A DNA stretch of 64,000 nucleotides from Mucilaginibacter phyllosphaerae (GTDB lineage Bacteria > Bacteroidota > Bacteroidia > Sphingobacteriales > Sphingobacteriaceae). The notes under the pieces are model-generated. The model saw only the letters and a list, made by a program, of their open reading frames with translations. It was not told the origin of the DNA and made no database searches. The DNA is taken from the NCBI RefSeq assembly GCF_004378255.1, contig NZ_SNQG01000006.1:62001-126000 (forward strand). Reading direction: 5' to 3'. The translations under genes were made by a program, and so were the position numbers. This document shows positions 52,430 through 61,494 of the stretch, piece after piece. Positions within the stretch are counted from its first letter, which is position 1. The number at the start of each line of letters is the position of its first letter.

Positions 52430-53533
52430 TTAAATACTCCACTTCTCACACCCACTCAAAAACCCCTCATCAGCATCTGCCCCTATGCCTGTAGCATCGC
52501 TGATATTAAGCTTATAGCCGTCATAAGTTACACCGCCCACGCATGGGTCGGCCAGGTGGCCCAGCATGCAGGTATCCATATCATAAAAATGAATGTTGGG
52601 GCTGGCGTACACAAAATGTAGTTTGGCGCTTAGGGCTATGCGGCTTTCCAGCATACCGCCCATCATGCAGGGTATGCCCCGCTCGGCACCAACATCATGG
52701 ATCTTCTTGGCCTCCAGGATCCCACCGGATTTGGCCATTTTAATATTCATCGAATGGCAGGAGCCGCTCTCTATTTGTATCCGTGCATCATGATGATTGT
52801 AAACGCTTTCATCAGCCATAATCTTTACGGGTGATACCTTCATCAGTTCGGGTAGCTTATCGTTATACCAAGTGCGCATGGGTTGCTCACAAAATTCAAT
52901 ATCATATGGGCCAATGGCCTGCAGTGCAAAAGCTGCTTCTTCAAAGTTCCATCCCTGGTTGGCATCTACCCTTATCTTCATTTCCGGACCTACTGCCTCG
53001 CGGATCTGCCTGATGCGTTCAGCATCTGTTTCGGCACCCTTGCCCAGCTTTACCTTCAGGATATTGGCACCAGATGCTTTAAACGCTACCCCCTTTTGTG
53101 CCATAGCTTCGGGCGAGCTGATACCGATGGTAATATCGCTTTCTACCACACGCTTTTCTCCGCCTAAAAATTGATAAAGCGGCAGGCCAGCGTTCTTGGC
53201 TGCAATATCATACAAGGCTATATCAAAGGCACTTTTAATAGTGGTGTTACCTGCCGCGGCATCATGCAGCTGCTGCATCCGCGAAGGGATATCCAACGCA
53301 TCCTGCCCTATCCATAATCCTCCAAAATATTTGGCCATCACCAGGCAGGTATCCTGTGTTTCGCCTACGATCATCGGGAAGGCCGAGCACTCGCCTACAC
53401 CATAAAAGCCCTTATCCGTATGGATGCGGATAAACACGTTCTGCGCATGGTCCATCGTGCCGGTGGCAATGGTGAAAGGCTCCATAGGGATGCTGAAGCG
53501 GTATATATCTATTGAGGTGATGATAACTGACAT
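52430..53533 (-). CDS. dipeptide epimerase (L-Ala-D/L-Glu epimerase type)
   Basis: This enolase-superfamily enzyme interconverts epimers of dipeptides, typically L-Ala-D-Glu released from murein. The 367 residues include the KxK pair (LKVKLGKG), metal ligands in RVDANQGW, EFCEQPM and IMADESV, the second acid/base Lys in NIKMAKSGG and the YDMDT motif that binds the alpha-amino group of dipeptides. The length is normal. The gene is convergent with the M20 dipeptidase gene, and the window also has a C40 peptidase, so a murein-peptide recycling route is plausible. Confidence 0.9.
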   Translation of the reverse strand: MSVIITSIDIYRFSIPMEPFTIATGTMDHAQNVFIRIHTDKGFYGVGECSAFPMIVGETQDTCLVMAKYFGGLWIGQDALDIPSRMQQLHDAAAGNTTIKSAFDIALYDIAAKNAGLPLYQFLGGEKRVVESDITIGISSPEAMAQKGVAFKASGANILKVKLGKGAETDAERIRQIREAVGPEMKIRVDANQGWNFEEAAFALQAIGPYDIEFCEQPMRTWYNDKLPELMKVSPVKIMADESVYNHHDARIQIESGSCHSMNIKMAKSGGILEAKKIHDVGAERGIPCMMGGMLESRIALSAKLHFVYASPNIHFYDMDTCMLGHLADPCVGGVTYDGYKLNISDATGIGADADEGFLSGCEKWSI

Positions 53534-53586
53534 AGTAGAATTGCTTAAACGCTAAAATAAGCGAATTAACCGTTGCTTTAACAAAA

Positions 53587-53617
53587 TTTGCACATTAACA
53601 CATTTAGCTTATATTTG
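53587..53617 (+). promoter_or_regulatory. promoter of the DUF4290 gene
   Basis: TTTG (53587-53590) and TATATTTG (53610-53617) are 19 nt apart, a very good match to the Bacteroidota consensus. The leader to the ATG at 53733 is about 110 nt with no recognised structure. Confidence 0.65.
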
Positions 53618-53732
53618 CGTTAGTACGTCGTACTATTTCATTTCGGTTCTCCGGTTTCTGCCTTCTGTTCTAAGAAACTGTCCATGCACCGGGAAGCATC
53701 TTCAAGACAATTTTATTTAATTAAAAATATAC

Positions 53733-54491
53733 ATGGCATTAACAAATTTGCCTGGTCCGTTTGATTATAACTCAACCAGGAATAAACTTTTACTTACCGA
53801 ATACGGACGTAACGTGCAAAACATGGTGAAATACATTGTGGCGTTACCTACTAAAGAAGAACGCAACAAATATGCACAGGTGGTGATAGACCTGATGGGC
53901 TTTTTAAACCCGCACCTGCGCGATGTGGCCGATTTTAAACACAAGCTTTGGGATCACCTGCACATCATTTCAGACTTTCAGCTGGATGTAGATTCGCCTT
54001 ATCCAAAACCAAGCCCGGAAGCTATCCACTTAAAACCCGAGCCGCTTAAATATCCTAACCAGCGCATCCGCTACAAGCACTATGGCAAAACCATCGAAAT
54101 GATGATAGAAAAAGCCAAAAGCATCGAGGAGCCTGACCGTAAGCGCCACATGGTGCAAGCCATTGCGAATTTTATGAAAATGGCCTATGTACAATGGAAC
54201 AAAGATTCGGTTGCCGACGATTTGATACTATCTGATCTTTACGCCTTATCAGGCGGCACCCTAAAACTGGAAGAGAACATCAACCTTAACCGCGTTGAGT
54301 TTCGCACCAATAACAACAATCAAAATAATAACAATAACCGCGGCCGTACCAACAACAATAATCAAAACAACCGTGGCGGTAGCGGCGGCGGTGGTAGCCG
54401 TACCAATAACAACAATAACCCGCGTAACAATAATAACAACAACAACCAAAATAACCGCAACCGTAACAACGGCGGGGCTAAGAAGTATTAG
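53733..54491 (+). CDS. DUF4290 protein with Asn/Arg/Gly-rich tail
   Basis: This protein belongs to a family confined to Bacteroidota. The N-terminal globular part (residues 1 to about 190) has the DUF4290 features RNKLLLTEYGRNVQNMVKYI and LSDLYALSGG. The last ~60 residues are a low-complexity tail of Asn stretches with RGR, RGG and NRN motifs, mixed AAC and AAT codons. Such tails are often RNA-binding in other proteins, but this is inference. It precedes murA on the same strand, a common neighbourhood in this phylum. Function unknown. Confidence 0.88.
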   Translation: MALTNLPGPFDYNSTRNKLLLTEYGRNVQNMVKYIVALPTKEERNKYAQVVIDLMGFLNPHLRDVADFKHKLWDHLHIISDFQLDVDSPYPKPSPEAIHLKPEPLKYPNQRIRYKHYGKTIEMMIEKAKSIEEPDRKRHMVQAIANFMKMAYVQWNKDSVADDLILSDLYALSGGTLKLEENINLNRVEFRTNNNNQNNNNNRGRTNNNNQNNRGGSGGGGSRTNNNNNPRNNNNNNNQNNRNRNNGGAKKY

Positions 54492-54596
54492 TCGATAGAT
54501 AATAGACCCTGGACCATAGATGAAGATTGGATAAGTAGGATACTTTTCTAATCTTTGCCAAACTATGCACTATGGACCATCGTCTATGGGCTACAA
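54489..54596. repeat. GTCGATAGATAATAGACC / GGACCATCGTCTATGG repeat
   Basis: The gap between the DUF4290 gene and murA contains GTCGATAGATAATAGACCCT, TGGACCATAGATG and CTATGGACCATCGTCTATGG, words related by inversion. Members of the same loose family are at 30625-30699 and 48174-48238. Confidence 0.5.
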
Positions 54597-54611
54597 CAAA
54601 AACTAACTACA

Positions 54612-55919
54612 ATGAAAAACGCATTCGAGATACAGGGCGGTAAGAAGCTTAAAGGCGAGATCATCCCCCAGGGAGCAAAAAACGAAGCATTACAAATTAT
54701 ATCTGCCGTATTATTAACCGGCGAAAAAATGACCATCAGCAACATCCCGGATATACAGGATGTGAACAAACTAATAGAGTTACTGGGCGACATGGGTGTT
54801 GAGGTTAACCGCATCTCGCGCGATACGTGTACCTTTGAAGCTAAAGAGATCGATCAGGATTTCTTCAATTCTGAAGCTTTTAAAACCAAGGGCGGTGGCT
54901 TACGCGGCTCTATTATGATACTGGGGCCGCTGTTGGCGCGTTTCGGTAAGGCATCTATCCCAAAACCGGGTGGCGATAAAATTGGCCGCCGCAGGCTGGA
55001 TACCCACTTTCTGGGTTTCGAGAAACTGGGCGCACGCTTTGATTACAACCCCGATAACGGCTTTTATAATGTAGATGCATCTAACCTGCAGGGCACTTAC
55101 ATTTTGCTTGACGAGGCATCTGTAACCGGTACTGCCAACATTGTAATGGCTGCCGTACTGGCAAAAGGCACTACTACCATTTATAATGCCGCCTGCGAGC
55201 CATACCTGCAACAGCTTTGTAAAATGCTTAATCGCATGGGCGCTAAAATTACCGGCGTTGGCTCTAACCTGCTTACTATTGAAGGTGTTACAGAATTAGG
55301 TGGGACAGACCATCGCATGCTGCCTGATATGATAGAGATCGGCTCGTTCATTGGCCTTGCTGCCATGACGGGTTCTGAGATCACCATTAAAGATGTTCAT
55401 TACGATGAACTGGGCATGATACCAGACGTTTTTAAACGCCTGGGCATTAAACTGGAGCGCCGCGGTGATGACATCTACATCCCGTCGCAAGACCATTACG
55501 AGATAGATACTTTTATCGATGGATCTTTACTAACCGTGGCAGATGCTCCATGGCCGGGCTTTACGCCGGATCTGTTGAGCATTGTATTGGTAGTTGCTAC
55601 ACAAGCAAAGGGATCGGTATTGATCCACCAAAAGATGTTTGAGAGCCGGTTATTCTTTGTGGATAAATTGCTGGATATGGGTGCCAACATCATCCTTTGC
55701 GATCCGCACCGCGCCACCGTTATCGGTTTAGATAAAATGGTGCAATTACGCGGTATTTCCATGACCTCGCCTGACATCCGCGCGGGTGTATCCTTACTGA
55801 TCGCCGCACTTTCGGCACAAGGCCAATCTACCATTTACAATATCGAACAGATAGAACGTGGTTACCAAAATATCGACGAACGCCTTAAAGCACTTGGTGC
55901 TGATATAAAACGGGTATAA
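54612..55919 (+). CDS. murA: UDP-N-acetylglucosamine 1-carboxyvinyltransferase (Asp-type active site)
   Basis: MurA transfers enolpyruvate from PEP to UDP-GlcNAc, the first committed step of peptidoglycan synthesis. The ATG at 54612 (MKNAFEIQGGKKLKGEI) gives 435 residues, normal; the frame open from 54555 lies in repeat sequence. Lys23 (GAKNEA) and the PWPGFTPD Asp are in place. The position of the usual fosfomycin-reactive Cys (PGGC in E. coli, Cys115) holds Asp122 (KPGGDKIGRRRLD). By analogy with mycobacterial and chlamydial MurA, the enzyme should work but resist fosfomycin. Confidence 0.96.
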   Translation: MKNAFEIQGGKKLKGEIIPQGAKNEALQIISAVLLTGEKMTISNIPDIQDVNKLIELLGDMGVEVNRISRDTCTFEAKEIDQDFFNSEAFKTKGGGLRGSIMILGPLLARFGKASIPKPGGDKIGRRRLDTHFLGFEKLGARFDYNPDNGFYNVDASNLQGTYILLDEASVTGTANIVMAAVLAKGTTTIYNAACEPYLQQLCKMLNRMGAKITGVGSNLLTIEGVTELGGTDHRMLPDMIEIGSFIGLAAMTGSEITIKDVHYDELGMIPDVFKRLGIKLERRGDDIYIPSQDHYEIDTFIDGSLLTVADAPWPGFTPDLLSIVLVVATQAKGSVLIHQKMFESRLFFVDKLLDMGANIILCDPHRATVIGLDKMVQLRGISMTSPDIRAGVSLLIAALSAQGQSTIYNIEQIERGYQNIDERLKALGADIKRV

Positions 55920-55923
55920 TTTT

Positions 55924-55992
55924 AAGGTAAAAGGCGAAAGGTAAAGGGTTAAAGATTTTTTGTCTGCCCTTTTACCTTTCGCCTTTTACCTT
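55924..55992. repeat. AAGGTAAAAGGCGAAAGGTAA hairpin repeat
   Basis: AAGGTAAAAGGCGAAAGGTA (55924 onward) and its near-perfect reverse complement CCTTTCGCCTTTTACC (within 55968-55992) form a long stem with an 18-nt loop. It starts at the murA stop and could terminate or stabilise the transcript. Confidence 0.8.
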
Positions 55993-56046
55993 TTACCTCA
56001 TTCAAAATATTATTACTTTTATGGCGATCAACCAACAGAACCTGTA

Positions 56047-57603
56047 ATGCCATACAAAAACCGGAGATCATCGTATTCCACCTTTATACTGATCTTTGTT
56101 GCATTAAAAATAGTGCTTAACCTATTCGCTATTAGTCATTTTGGTTTCCACCGGGATGAATTGCTGCATTTAGTTTTAGGCGATCACCTGGATTGGGGAT
56201 ATAAGGAAGTCCCTCCGTTTATAGCCTTACTGGCGAAAATTACACTTAACGTTTTTGGCGACTCTGTTTTTGCTGCGCGAATATTTTCGACCATAGCCGG
56301 CGGATTGATCATCTGGCTTACCGGCCAGATAACCGTGGAATTGGGCGGGCGCAGGTTTGCCATTACCTTAGCTTGCCTGGCGCTTATTTTCTCTCCTGCA
56401 TTTGCCGCCAGCGGGTATCTTTTTCAGCCTGTTGTGTTCGATCAGCTTTGGTGGGTAGTAACCGTTTGGTTATTTGCACGCTATTTAAATACGGCTAATG
56501 TAAAATACCTTTACTGGCTGGGTGTGGCCGTTGGGGTGGGCATGCTTACCAAATATACCATGGCGTTTTTTACTGCATCGCTTATTGTAGGCATACTCAT
56601 CAGCCGCGAGCGCAAACTGCTGTTTAACAAACACGTTATCTACTCGGCAATAGTGGCTTTGCTGATATTTTTGCCCAATATTATCTGGCAGTTTGTGCAT
56701 CACCTGCCGGTTATACACCACATGCAGGAATTGCGCGAAACCCAGCTGGATTATGTAAAACCTGCAGACTTTATTATAGAACAGGTACTGGTAAATGGCG
56801 TAGCATTGTTTGTGTGGCTTACCGGCTTTTGTTTCCTGCTATTTTCATTTAAACTCAGGCGTTTCAGGTACTTGTCTATCGCTTACATCCTCATCTTCCT
56901 GTTTCTGTTACAGATGAACGGAAAAGATTATTACCTTTTTGGGGCCTACCCTATGCTGTTTGCTGCGGGTGGTTTTGCTTTCGAGCGGATGCTTAAACGC
57001 AATTACTATGTGCTGCGCACCACAGCCATTTTACTGTTTGTGGTACCCAACGTATTGCTGCTGCCTTTGGTGCTGCCTATTCTTTCGCTCAATAAAACCG
57101 TTACTTTCATTAAAAGCACCAATGAGCGCTTACCATTCCTAAAATTCCTGACCAGATGGGAGGACCAGAAGCAGCACCCTTTAACGCAGGATTATGCCGA
57201 TATGCTGGGCTGGGATGAAATGGCCCAAAAAGCCGGGGAAGCTTACCATAGCTTAACGCCCGAACAGCAGAAACACACACAACTATATGCCGATAATTAT
57301 GGCCAGGCAGGTGCCCTGCATCATTACAGGCATCAATATAACCTGCCCGAAGTAACGAGCCTGAACAGCAGTTTCCAGCTTTGGGCAGCCGATAGTTTGA
57401 GCGCGCATTACATTATTTATGTGGATGATGATGACAATGTAGAACGCAGGCTTGCCCCGCTGATAGAGAGCTACCGGGAAACCGGCCATGTAACAAACCC
57501 GCTGGCACGCGAGCACAATTCCAGGATCTATATCCTTATCAACCCATCCCCCAAATTAAACGAAGTTTACAAAGCGGAGCTGGCTAAGAAGAGGTTACAG
57601 TAA
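56047..57603 (+). CDS. GT39-like membrane glycosyltransferase
   Basis: This is an integral membrane protein of 518 residues from the ATG at 56047 (MPYKNRRSSYSTF); the TTG at 55960 lies in a repeat hairpin. It has about ten hydrophobic segments in the first 370 residues and a soluble C-terminal part. The first loop has FGFHRDELLHLVLGDHLDWG and VPPFIALLAKI, which matches the catalytic Asp/Glu loop of GT-C enzymes such as PMT/ArnT (PF13231). It would move a sugar from a polyprenyl donor to a periplasmic acceptor. Substrates are unknown. No glycan cluster surrounds it. Confidence 0.83.
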   Translation: MPYKNRRSSYSTFILIFVALKIVLNLFAISHFGFHRDELLHLVLGDHLDWGYKEVPPFIALLAKITLNVFGDSVFAARIFSTIAGGLIIWLTGQITVELGGRRFAITLACLALIFSPAFAASGYLFQPVVFDQLWWVVTVWLFARYLNTANVKYLYWLGVAVGVGMLTKYTMAFFTASLIVGILISRERKLLFNKHVIYSAIVALLIFLPNIIWQFVHHLPVIHHMQELRETQLDYVKPADFIIEQVLVNGVALFVWLTGFCFLLFSFKLRRFRYLSIAYILIFLFLLQMNGKDYYLFGAYPMLFAAGGFAFERMLKRNYYVLRTTAILLFVVPNVLLLPLVLPILSLNKTVTFIKSTNERLPFLKFLTRWEDQKQHPLTQDYADMLGWDEMAQKAGEAYHSLTPEQQKHTQLYADNYGQAGALHHYRHQYNLPEVTSLNSSFQLWAADSLSAHYIIYVDDDDNVERRLAPLIESYRETGHVTNPLAREHNSRIYILINPSPKLNEVYKAELAKKRLQ

Positions 57604-57623
57604 GCGCTGCAATAAACAAAAAC

Positions 57624-57651
57624 AAAGACGCGAAATATCGCGTCTCTGTAA
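57624..57651. repeat. GACGCG repeat, single half (copy 4)
   Basis: AAAGACGCGAAATATCGCGT followed by CTCTGTAA is one palindromic half without a partner. It lies in the convergent gap before the cystathionine beta-synthase gene. Confidence 0.75.
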
Positions 57652-57681
57652 ATCATTTATCCGAATATCGCCTTAATTCGA

Positions 57682-59043
57682 TTAAGCCGATATCGCGTTG
57701 ATAATATCGTATTGGGTAATGATCTCTATCTTACCGTTATCATCCTCAACCAGCACAGCAATATTATCCTTATTGATCATGCCCGAAATTTTATCAATAC
57801 CGGTATTCAGATCGATAAAAGGAAATGGCGCTGTGGAGATATTTTTTACCGGCTGTGATTTAATGCCGGGGTTTTCTATCAGCGAATCCAGGATATCGCT
57901 CTCGGTGATCTTGCCGATAACCATACCTTGTTGGGTAACGGGGATCTGGCTTATGTTAAGCGATTTGATGGTGTTTATAGCTTCCAGCACCGTTTTTTCG
58001 CAATCAATGGTCACAATCTCCTGGTTCTCTTTTTTACTGATGATATGGCGTGCGGTAAGTTTCTCTTCTTTCAGGAAACCACGGTCGCGCAACCAGTCGT
58101 CGTTATACATTTTGCCCAGGTAACGGGTACCATGATCCGGGAAGATGATCACTACTACATCCCCCTCTTTAAACCTGTCCTTCATCTGTAGTAAACCTGC
58201 CACTGCAGAACCTGTTGAATTACCTGCAAAGATGCCTTCCTTACGGGCAATCTCGCGGGTCATCAGGGCTGCATCCTTATCGGTCACTTTTTCGAAGTGG
58301 TCTATCAGGCTAAAATCAACATTTTGCGGCAAAAAATCTTCGCCAATACCTTCGGTGATATAAGGGTAGATCTCATTCTTATCAAACTCGCCGGTTTCCT
58401 TATATTTTTTAAATACCGACCCATAAGTATCGATACCCAAAACTTGTATAGCAGGGTTCTTTTCTTTTAAATAACGGGCAGTACCGCTGATAGTGCCACC
58501 TGTGCCCACACCTACTATCAGGTGAGTGATCTTACCTTCAGTTTGTTCCCAAATTTCGGGGCCGGTTTGCTCATAGTGCGCCTGCGAGTTGCTCAGGTTA
58601 TCGTATTGGTTAGGTTTCCAGGAGTTGGGCACCTCGCGCTCCAGGCGTGATGATACAGAATAGTAAGACCGTGGATCCTCCGGCTCTACATTGGTAGGGC
58701 ATACAATAACTTCGGCACCAAAGGCACGCAGGGCATCAAATTTTTCTTTGGATTGCTTATCGGTACTGGTAAAAATACATTTATAGCCCTTAATAACCGC
58801 GGCTATAGCCAGCCCCATACCCGTATTGCCGGATGTACCTTCTATAATAGTGCCGCCCGGTTTTAGCTTACCGCTTTTTTCGGCATCCTCAATCATTTTA
58901 AGGGCCATACGATCCTTTATAGAGTTACCGGGATTGGTAGTTTCTATCTTAGCTAAAACCGTTGCAGGTATCTCTTTAGCTATCTTATTAAGCTTTACCA
59001 TAGGCGTATTGCCTATGGTTTCCAGTATATTATTGTACCACAT
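57682..59043 (-). CDS. cystathionine beta-synthase (PLP enzyme with CBS domain pair)
   Basis: This enzyme condenses serine (or O-acetylserine) with homocysteine, or acts as a cysteine synthase. The PLP lysine is K43 in GNSIKDRM, the phosphate loop is SGNTG at 71-75, and GVGTGGTISG is the second phosphate-binding motif. Two tandem CBS domains follow from about residue 340 to the end, probably regulatory. The 453-residue two-part architecture favours cystathionine beta-synthase over plain CysK. The gene seems monocistronic, with a promoter-like TAATTTTG (59094-59087) and a hairpin in its short leader. Confidence 0.92.
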   Translation of the reverse strand: MWYNNILETIGNTPMVKLNKIAKEIPATVLAKIETTNPGNSIKDRMALKMIEDAEKSGKLKPGGTIIEGTSGNTGMGLAIAAVIKGYKCIFTSTDKQSKEKFDALRAFGAEVIVCPTNVEPEDPRSYYSVSSRLEREVPNSWKPNQYDNLSNSQAHYEQTGPEIWEQTEGKITHLIVGVGTGGTISGTARYLKEKNPAIQVLGIDTYGSVFKKYKETGEFDKNEIYPYITEGIGEDFLPQNVDFSLIDHFEKVTDKDAALMTREIARKEGIFAGNSTGSAVAGLLQMKDRFKEGDVVVIIFPDHGTRYLGKMYNDDWLRDRGFLKEEKLTARHIISKKENQEIVTIDCEKTVLEAINTIKSLNISQIPVTQQGMVIGKITESDILDSLIENPGIKSQPVKNISTAPFPFIDLNTGIDKISGMINKDNIAVLVEDDNGKIEIITQYDIINAISA

Positions 59044-59058
59044 AATTTATTGTCTACT

Positions 59059-59094
59059 TATCCTGTATGCTTAACAGGATACCGGGCAAAATTA
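59059..59094 (-). promoter_or_regulatory. -7 element and leader hairpin of the cystathionine beta-synthase gene
   Basis: On the minus strand TAATTTTG (59094 to 59087) matches TAnnTTTG. TATCCTGT (59059-59066) and ACAGGATA (59074-59081) are perfect 8-bp arms that would form a hairpin at the very 5' end of the transcript. Confidence 0.5.
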
Positions 59095-59207
59095 GCAAAT
59101 ATTGTGTAAATGGTGAATAATGAGTGGTTGATTAAGAAAGTAGTTACCTGCAGGCGACAAACAGATCAATAACTTTTATCACTTAGTTAATTTACCACTC
59201 ACTAACC

Positions 59208-60068
59208 TTAAAACTTAAGGTGCTTAACCGTAAGCCCGCCATTTATCAGTTGCTTTAATGATTCTATCCCTACACGCAGGTGGGTTTCTACATACTGGGT
59301 GGTAACGTTACTGTCGCTTTCGGCAGTTTTTACGCCTTCGGGTATCATTGGCTGGTCTGATACCAGTAACAAAGCACCAGTCGGGATCTTGTTGGCAAAG
59401 CCTGTGGTGAATATCGTGGCTGTTTCCATATCTACCGCCATGGCGCGCAGTTCTTTCAAATATTTTTTAAATTCCTTATCATGCTCCCAAACACGGCGGT
59501 TGGTAGTGTAGCAGGTACCTGTCCAGTAATCGCGTGATTGATCTCGTATGGTGGTTGAAATGGCCTTTTGCAGCGCGAATGATGGCAGGGCAGGCACTTC
59601 TGCCGGCAGGTAATCGTTAGATGTCCCCTCGCCCCTTATCGCGGCTATCGGCAATATCAGGTCGCCCACGTTATTCTTCTTTTTTAAACCGCCGCATTTG
59701 CCTAAAAAAATTACGGCCTTGGGGTGTATGGCCGTCAGCAGATCCATTACGGTGGCGGCAACGGAACTACCCATCCCAAAGTTAATAATGGTAATGCCAT
59801 TGGCCGTTACGCTTTGCATCGGTTTGTCTAAGCCCATTATAGGCGCGTTATCGTTCCATTCTGAAAACAGCTGCAGGTATTTAGAAAAATTGGTAAGTAT
59901 AATATATTCGCCAAAGGCATCAAGCGGCCTGCCCGTATAACGCGGCAGCCAGTTGGCCACAATGGCTTCTTTAGTTTTTAAGCCCGATTTTACCGGGGTA
60001 GAAACTTCTTTGATTTTTTTTGCAGGGATGGTGTTGTCATCTTTCTTTACATCTAATTCTTCGTTCAT
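59208..60068 (-). CDS. amn: AMP nucleosidase
   Basis: AMP nucleosidase splits AMP to adenine and ribose 5-phosphate. The 286-residue protein has the nucleoside phosphorylase fold with INFGMGSSVAA, FLGKCGGLKKKNNVGDLILP and the purine-binding AVDMETATIFTTG motif with its catalytic Glu; LLVSDQPM is also conserved. It is shorter than the E. coli enzyme (484) because it lacks that enzyme's N-terminal domain, as in other Bacteroidota. The N-terminal 40 residues are charged and probably disordered. It lies downstream of clpX, separated by 136 nt with a hairpin. Confidence 0.9.
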   Translation of the reverse strand: MNEELDVKKDDNTIPAKKIKEVSTPVKSGLKTKEAIVANWLPRYTGRPLDAFGEYIILTNFSKYLQLFSEWNDNAPIMGLDKPMQSVTANGITIINFGMGSSVAATVMDLLTAIHPKAVIFLGKCGGLKKKNNVGDLILPIAAIRGEGTSNDYLPAEVPALPSFALQKAISTTIRDQSRDYWTGTCYTTNRRVWEHDKEFKKYLKELRAMAVDMETATIFTTGFANKIPTGALLLVSDQPMIPEGVKTAESDSNVTTQYVETHLRVGIESLKQLINGGLTVKHLKF

Positions 60069-60135
60069 CTTTTTTGTCCTCTTTTTTTGTGTGTATGTGT
60101 ATCATTCAAGGGTTACAAAACCCTTTTATACAGCA

Positions 60136-60161
60136 AACCCCGGTGTGCTTTCACCAGGGTT
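60136..60161 (-). terminator. hairpin downstream of clpX, possible weak terminator
   Basis: AACCCTGGTG and CACCGGGGTT (minus-strand reading) form a ten-base stem with one mismatch and a short loop. The T stretch behind it is only three bases, so termination would be weak. Confidence 0.4.
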
Positions 60162-60204
60162 AGTGTGTAATATACGAAAATAATTTTATACTATCAAATA
60201 ATTG

Positions 60205-61443
60205 TTAAGCCACCTTTAACTTTTTAAGGTCGCTCTTCTCAAATTTCTCCCTGGCATAGTCCAGTGTAACATTCAGGCGCTTCACATCTTTTTTAGACGG
60301 AAACTCAAACATCGCATCAATCATAATGGCCTCACAGATAGATCGCAAACCACGTGCGCCCAGTTTAAATTCCATTGCTTTATCTACAATAAAATCAAGC
60401 ACTTGGGTGTCAAATTCCAGCTTTACACCCTCATATTCAAACAGTTTTTTATACTGCTTTAATAAAGAATTTTTAGGCTCGGTTAAGATGTTGTGCAAAG
60501 CTTCGCGGTCCAGCGGGTTAAGATAGGTAAGCACCGGTAAACGGCCTATCAGCTCGGGTATCAGCCCAAAAGATTTAAGATCCTGCGGGGTAATATACTT
60601 GTACAGGTTCTTCATATCTATCTCGCTGTCGTCGCGTTTCATTTTATAACCCACAGTTTGGGTACGTAAACGGTTAGCTATCTTTTTCTCGATGCTATCG
60701 AACGCGCCTCCGCAAATAAACAGGATGTTACTGGTATTTACGGTTATCATCTTTTGGTCCGGGTGTTTACGGCCGCCTTGTGGTGGTACGTTAACCATAG
60801 TACCTTCCAGTATTTTCAGTAATGCCTGCTGCACACCTTCGCCGCTTACATCGCGGGTAATAGATGCGTTATCGCTTTTGCGGGCAATTTTATCTACCTC
60901 ATCAATATAAACAATACCGCGCTCGGCAGTATTTACATCATAATCTGCAGATTGCAGTAAACGGGTCAGGATACTTTCCACATCCTCGCCTACGTAACCG
61001 GCCTCTGTTAGCACAGTAGCATCGCAGATACAAAACGGAACGTTTAATATTTTGGCCAGCGTTTTGGCCAGCAAAGTTTTACCGGTGCCGGTTTCGCCTA
61101 CCATGATGATATTAGATTTTTCAATCTCTACCTCATCCTTATCCACGCGCTGGTTTAACCTTTTGTAGTGGTTATAAACAGCAACAGAAAGCACTTTCTT
61201 AGCATCGTCCTGCCCGATGATATATTGGTCGAGGTGCGATTTGATCTCGGCTGGTTTAAGTACAGAAGGCACTGCCGGCGAGGCTTTCACCTTGCGCACC
61301 TTTAATTCTTCTGCCAGTATCTCGTTTGCCTGATCAACGCATTTGTCACAAATGTGAGCATCCAGGCCGGCTATCAGCATCAGGGAGTCCTGCTTACCTG
61401 CGCCACAAAACGAGCACCTGATCTCCTTGCTGTTCTTGTTCAT
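60205..61443 (-). CDS. clpX: ATP-dependent Clp protease ATP-binding subunit ClpX
   Basis: ClpX unfolds proteins and feeds them to ClpP. The 412-residue protein has the N-terminal zinc finger (C10, C13, C32, C35), Walker [11 protein letters not shown] (residues 115-123), pore loop AGYVGED, Walker [10 protein letters not shown] and the sensor 2 [10 protein letters not shown] region. The ClpP-docking loop reads TVGYK where many ClpX have IGF. It lies downstream of clpP, separated by 142 nt with its own promoter-like sequence. Confidence 0.96.
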   Translation of the reverse strand: MNKNSKEIRCSFCGAGKQDSLMLIAGLDAHICDKCVDQANEILAEELKVRKVKASPAVPSVLKPAEIKSHLDQYIIGQDDAKKVLSVAVYNHYKRLNQRVDKDEVEIEKSNIIMVGETGTGKTLLAKTLAKILNVPFCICDATVLTEAGYVGEDVESILTRLLQSADYDVNTAERGIVYIDEVDKIARKSDNASITRDVSGEGVQQALLKILEGTMVNVPPQGGRKHPDQKMITVNTSNILFICGGAFDSIEKKIANRLRTQTVGYKMKRDDSEIDMKNLYKYITPQDLKSFGLIPELIGRLPVLTYLNPLDREALHNILTEPKNSLLKQYKKLFEYEGVKLEFDTQVLDFIVDKAMEFKLGARGLRSICEAIMIDAMFEFPSKKDVKRLNVTLDYAREKFEKSDLKKLKVA

Positions 61444-61460
61444 CTTTTCTCTGCTTTAAT

Positions 61461-61492
61461 CAAAAATAGGAAATTGGCTTTTTATAAACCAA
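61461..61492 (-). promoter_or_regulatory. promoter of clpX
   Basis: On the minus strand TTG (61492 to 61490) and TATTTTTG (61468 to 61461) are 21 nt apart. The transcript start would be about 11 nt before the ATG. Confidence 0.45.
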
Positions 61493-61494
61493 TT

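Noticed and set aside
55960..56046. N-terminal extension of the GT39-like protein from a TTG
   Set aside because: The TTG lies inside a long hairpin repeat. The ATG at 56047 gives a normal first membrane segment.
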